Positions 6,807 through 9,800 of a stretch of DNA of 9,800 nucleotides are shown in pieces. The position numbers and the translations under genes are program-made. Position 1 is the first letter of the stretch; every line of letters begins with the position of its first letter. Source of the DNA: Hyphomonas sp. (GTDB taxonomy: Bacteria > Pseudomonadota > Alphaproteobacteria > Caulobacterales > Hyphomonadaceae); the NCBI GenBank assembly GCA_029287305.1, contig JARFRJ010000082.1, positions 1 to 9,800 of the forward strand. Direction: 5' to 3'. The notes below the pieces were generated by a model. It saw only the letters and a list, made by a program, of their open reading frames with translations. It was not told where the DNA came from and ran no database searches.

Positions 6807-8639
6807 ATGCATGCCTATCGAACCCACCATTGCGGTGAACTGACCGCCGATCATACGGGCCTGGAAGTCAAGCTGTCCGGCTGGCTGCATCGTCGCCGCG
6901 ATCATGGCGGCGTGATGTTCATTGATCTGCGTGATCATTATGGCCTGACCCAATGCGTATTTGATCCGGACTTTCCCGCCTTTGCTGTGGTTGAACGTTT
7001 GCGCTCTGAAAGCGTGATTACGGTGACGGGCGAGGTGCTTGCCCGTGCAAGCGACCTTATCAATCCCAATCTGGCCACGGGTGAGATTGAAATACGTGTG
7101 AAAGAAGCGCATATTCAGTCCGAGGCATCTGAATTGCCCCTGCCCGTCTTTGGTGAACCGGATTATCCTGAAGATATTCGCCTTAAACATCGCTATCTGG
7201 ATTTACGCCGCGAGACCTTGCACAAGAATATGGGCCTGCGGGCCGATGTTACCGCCTCTATCCGGCAGCGTATGGTCGCCCAAGGCTTTACCGAATATCA
7301 GACCCCTATCCTGACCGCGTCCAGCCCGGAAGGCGCGCGCGACTTCCTCGTCCCCTCGCGCCTGCATAGGGGTGAATTTTACGCCCTGCCGCAAGCCCCG
7401 CAACAATTTAAACAATTGCTGATGGTCTCAGGCTTTGATCGCTATTTCCAGATCGCGCCGTGTTTTCGCGATGAGGATGCCCGGGCTGACCGGTCGCCTG
7501 GTGAGTTTTACCAGCTTGATATCGAAATGAGTTTCGTCACTCAGGAAGACGTCTTCCAAGCAATAGAACCGGTTATGCGCGGCGTGTTTGAAGAGTTCTG
7601 TGATTGGGATGGCAAGACCCGGCACATTCCGAACGGCCCTTTCCCGCGTATCCCCTATGCCGAGGCCATGGCCAAATATGGCTCGGACAAGCCGGATTTG
7701 CGTAATCCGATCGAATTGGCCGATGTGACCGATTATTTCAAGGATGACGCTCTGACCGGATTTGGCATTTTTGCCAAAATCATCGCCGGAGGTGGCACGG
7801 TTATTGCCATCCCTGCTCCGCAATCGGCAGCCAAACATTCACGCAAATTCTTCGATGAAATGGACAAATGGGCCAAAAAAGAGATGCAGGCCCCCGGCCT
7901 TGGCTATGCCCGCCTGCGTGAGGCTGAAACCGGCGGCGTGGAAAGCCAGGACCCTGTCCTGAAGAATTTCAAGCCGGACCATCTGGCCAGCCTTTTGGCC
8001 TCTCTTGGTCTTGGCGCAGGCGATGGCCTGTTTTTCTCTGCTGGCAAGAAGAGCGACGCCTATAAGCTGGCAGGCGCGGCGCGTCTGAAAGTGGGCGAGC
8101 AGCTTGGGCTTGTTGAAGAAAATATCTTCAAATTCTGCTGGATTGTCGATTTTCCGATGTATGAATATGATGAAGAAGCCAAAAAGATAGACTTCTCACA
8201 TAACCCCTTCTCAATGCCGCAAGGCGGTATGGAGGCGCTTATAAGCGCTCAGACAGACGCCGACATATTGGACCTGAAAGCCTATCAATATGACATTATC
8301 TGCAATGGCGTCGAGCTCTCATCCGGGGCGATCCGAAACCACAGGCCGGATATCATGCTGAAAGCCTTTGCTCTGGCCGGGTATGGGCCAGAAATCGTGG
8401 AAGCGGAATTTGGCGGTATGCTGAACGCTTTTCGCTATGGCGCGCCCCCGCATGGTGGGATCGCTCCGGGGCTTGACCGCATGGTCATGCTGCTCGCAGA
8501 CGCAAGCAATATCCGCGATGTCACCCTGTTCCCGCTAAACCAGCAGGCCAGAGACCTGATGATGAATGCGCCCTCAGCGGTGAGTGAAACGCAATTGCGC
8601 GACCTCAATATCCGCCTTGCCCCCACCCCAAAATCATAA
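6807..8639 (+). CDS. aspS: Aspartate--tRNA(Asp/Asn) ligase
   Basis: A 610-residue bacterial-type class IIb AspRS that charges tRNA with aspartate. The N-terminal OB-fold anticodon domain covers about 1-110 ([14 protein letters not shown] at 23-36). Class II landmarks follow: [14 protein letters not shown] in the motif 1 region at 173-186, the QAPQ flipping loop at 196-199, motif 2 [15 protein letters not shown] from 220 with Arg221, ELSSGAIR at 503-510, and motif 3 GLDRMVMLL at 555-563 with Arg558. The bacterial GAD insertion occupies roughly 285-415. His33 in the RRRDHGG element is the residue linked to non-discriminating AspRS, which also aspartylates tRNA(Asn) for later GatCAB amidation; the second determinant appears to be Asp83 rather than the classical Gly or Lys, so specificity is an inference. 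The gene stands alone on its strand, divergent from rnd and convergent with lpxB. ELSSGAIR differs from the usual ELGGGSIR. The identification as AspRS is secure. Confidence 0.97.
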   Translation: MHAYRTHHCGELTADHTGLEVKLSGWLHRRRDHGGVMFIDLRDHYGLTQCVFDPDFPAFAVVERLRSESVITVTGEVLARASDLINPNLATGEIEIRVKEAHIQSEASELPLPVFGEPDYPEDIRLKHRYLDLRRETLHKNMGLRADVTASIRQRMVAQGFTEYQTPILTASSPEGARDFLVPSRLHRGEFYALPQAPQQFKQLLMVSGFDRYFQIAPCFRDEDARADRSPGEFYQLDIEMSFVTQEDVFQAIEPVMRGVFEEFCDWDGKTRHIPNGPFPRIPYAEAMAKYGSDKPDLRNPIELADVTDYFKDDALTGFGIFAKIIAGGGTVIAIPAPQSAAKHSRKFFDEMDKWAKKEMQAPGLGYARLREAETGGVESQDPVLKNFKPDHLASLLASLGLGAGDGLFFSAGKKSDAYKLAGAARLKVGEQLGLVEENIFKFCWIVDFPMYEYDEEAKKIDFSHNPFSMPQGGMEALISAQTDADILDLKAYQYDIICNGVELSSGAIRNHRPDIMLKAFALAGYGPEIVEAEFGGMLNAFRYGAPPHGGIAPGLDRMVMLLADASNIRDVTLFPLNQQARDLMMNAPSAVSETQLRDLNIRLAPTPKS

Positions 8640-8651
8640 GGCCCACGCCTT
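8638..8651. terminator. Small hairpin between convergent aspS and lpxB, possible weak terminator
   Basis: AAGGC at 8638-8642 pairs perfectly with GCCTT at 8647-8651 around a 4-nt loop, starting inside the aspS TAA stop codon. An alternative pairing is CACGCC at 8644-8649 with GGCGTG at 8662-8667. Neither is followed by a proper T-run: only one more T (8652) on the plus strand, and ATGATTTT on the minus strand. It sits where both transcripts must end, but the stem is short. Confidence 0.3.
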
Positions 8652-8657
8652 TACGGC

Positions 8658-9800
8658 CTAGGGCGTGCCCGAGCGCTTGCGCAGATAGGTCAAAATTGTA
8701 TCGGCGGCGATGTCATGGGCCGGGCGCGCGCCTAGCCCCAGCGTTTTTAAAGCGGTATTCTGGGCCTCAATTTGCGATCGTCTCAATTCGCCTTCATCCC
8801 AGAGGGGCAAAGCGGTCTCAACAATACGATCTGGACGAAAGGCGCTTTGCAGAAGTTCCGGTATAATCTCTTCGCCAGCCGCCATATTCAAAAGCGTGAT
8901 ATAGTCAGCCCGAAAGAGGAAAGTTTTCAAAGCGGCATAGGTCAAAGGGGACAGGCGGTAACCGGTTATAATCGGTGCTTGTGAGAGGGCCAATTCCATA
9001 TTGACCGTGCCGGAACAGCTAATCGCAAGGCGCGCCTTGGCCATGGCCTGAAACCGTGCCTCTGTCCCACGGATAAGTGTCCAATCCTTTGGCAGGTCGG
9101 GATGCAAATCGCAAAACAGTTGATAGACATTGTCGGCGGGAGCCAGACATATCTGCATATCTGGACGGAGTTTGCGCAAAGCTTTGGCGGCGGCAATCAT
9201 TGGCGGGGCCATACGCCTGATTTCTGCCGAGCGACTGCCCGGAAGTAAGAGGAGAGTGTCTGTGTCCTCCCCATCTTGCGGGGCCTTGGACGGGGGCGTT
9301 TGGGTCCACTGCCCCCCGGTCAAATCCGGGCGTGAAAGCGCTGGATGACCCATAATGGTCACAGGTAAGTCATAGGGCGCATAATAGGGCGCTTCAAATG
9401 CATTCAGACAGATCAAATGATCCACGGACGCTGCCAGCGTCTTGGCCCGGCCAGCCCGTGTCGCCCAGACTTGTGGACCGATCAGTTTAATAATCGGAAT
9501 ATCCGGTGCCAACCGACGTAGTTTTTTAGCGATCCGCAGGCTCAGTCCCCAAGCATCCACAAGCACGGCGACATCGGGCTTTGAGGCGGCAATATCGGCG
9601 GCAATTTGCGCAGACACCTCGCGCACTTTGGCATAAGCGCTTAGCCCTTCCCAAAACCCCAGCACGTTAACCGCTTCCATATCAATGTCCGGACCTTCGG
9701 CGCGACAAGATATCGCCGCGCCCCCCACACCGCGAAAACTGAGGCTTTGATCCTTGCGCTTTAGCGCATCCATAACTTCCCCGGCAAAAACATCTCCGGA
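8658..9800 (-). CDS. lpxB: Lipid A disaccharide synthase, 5' end outside window
   Basis: LpxB joins UDP-2,3-diacylglucosamine and lipid X into the lipid A disaccharide at the inner face of the cytoplasmic membrane (GT-B fold, family GT19). The frame stays open to the window edge: nine codons before the Met at 9773 read SGDVFAGEV, the conserved N-terminal loop, so that Met is internal and roughly ten residues are missing. There are 380 visible codons (numbered from the edge). Motifs are VDAWG with Asp82 (candidate for the essential E. coli Asp98), GPQVWATRAGRAK at 108-120, MGHP near 150-153, LLPGSRSAEI at 185-194, SGTVNMELA at 263-271 and GEEIIPELLQ at 309-318. A Pro/Asp-rich linker near 165-180 separates the two halves. 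The stop lies 18 nt from the aspS stop. The gene is probably the last of an lpx cluster (lpxA and others) beyond 9800; that is inference. Confidence 0.95.
   Translation of the reverse strand, partial: SGDVFAGEVMDALKRKDQSLSFRGVGGAAISCRAEGPDIDMEAVNVLGFWEGLSAYAKVREVSAQIAADIAASKPDVAVLVDAWGLSLRIAKKLRRLAPDIPIIKLIGPQVWATRAGRAKTLAASVDHLICLNAFEAPYYAPYDLPVTIMGHPALSRPDLTGGQWTQTPPSKAPQDGEDTDTLLLLPGSRSAEIRRMAPPMIAAAKALRKLRPDMQICLAPADNVYQLFCDLHPDLPKDWTLIRGTEARFQAMAKARLAISCSGTVNMELALSQAPIITGYRLSPLTYAALKTFLFRADYITLLNMAAGEEIIPELLQSAFRPDRIVETALPLWDEGELRRSQIEAQNTALKTLGLGARPAHDIAADTILTYLRKRSGTP

Noticed and set aside
6768..7190. 140-codon minus-strand open frame inside the aspS 5' region.
   Set aside because: It is antisense to the conserved AspRS N-terminal domain and shows no recognisable protein; it is a shadow of the real frame.
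7428..7838. 136-codon minus-strand open frame inside aspS.
   Set aside because: It is antisense to AspRS motif 2 and the GAD region, with no family resemblance.

Overview
This window reads as an ordinary chromosomal housekeeping region of an alphaproteobacterium. The evidence is the order DUF2066 gene - hdaA - ppk1 - ppx, followed by rnd and aspS; an Hda-type replication regulator with a beta-clamp motif at its N-terminus; a bacterial AspRS with a non-discriminating-type residue; and a Gram-negative lipid A gene. G+C looks moderate (judged by eye, not computed), lower than in many Caulobacter or Rhodobacter relatives. A Hyphomonadaceae/Maricaulales-like or other medium-GC marine lineage is possible, but I cannot place it firmly. 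No mobile element, CRISPR array, tRNA, rRNA or phage gene is visible, and I found no unknown multi-gene system.

Layout. Positions 1-90 are the upstream region of the first gene, with only weak promoter-like signals. Positions 91-5564 (+) look like one operon with gaps of 9, 48 and 5 nt: an exported DUF2066 protein, HdaA (regulatory inactivation of DnaA), polyphosphate kinase Ppk1, and a Ppx/GppA exopolyphosphatase. At 5530-6717 (-) lies ribonuclease D, convergent with ppx and overlapping it by 35 bp. Positions 6718-6806 form an 89-bp divergent spacer. At 6807-8639 (+) is aspartyl-tRNA synthetase. At 8658-9800 (-) is lipid A disaccharide synthase LpxB, convergent with aspS across an 18-nt gap and cut off by the window end; its true N-terminus lies beyond 9800. 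There is no gene-free stretch longer than about 90 nt.

How the genes relate. Ppk1 makes and Ppx degrades polyphosphate, so they form a synthesis/turnover pair. Sharing a transcript with hdaA puts a regulator of replication initiation next to a starvation-linked polymer pathway. RNase D acts in RNA 3'-end processing and AspRS in translation. LpxB makes the lipid A disaccharide and is probably the last gene of an lpx cluster beyond the right edge.

The points most worth a second look are a degenerate Walker A motif in HdaA (the conserved Lys is Leu60), a pentapeptide repeat of in-frame Met codons at the Ppk1 N-terminus, the ppx/rnd 3' overlap, and the AspRS specificity residues.
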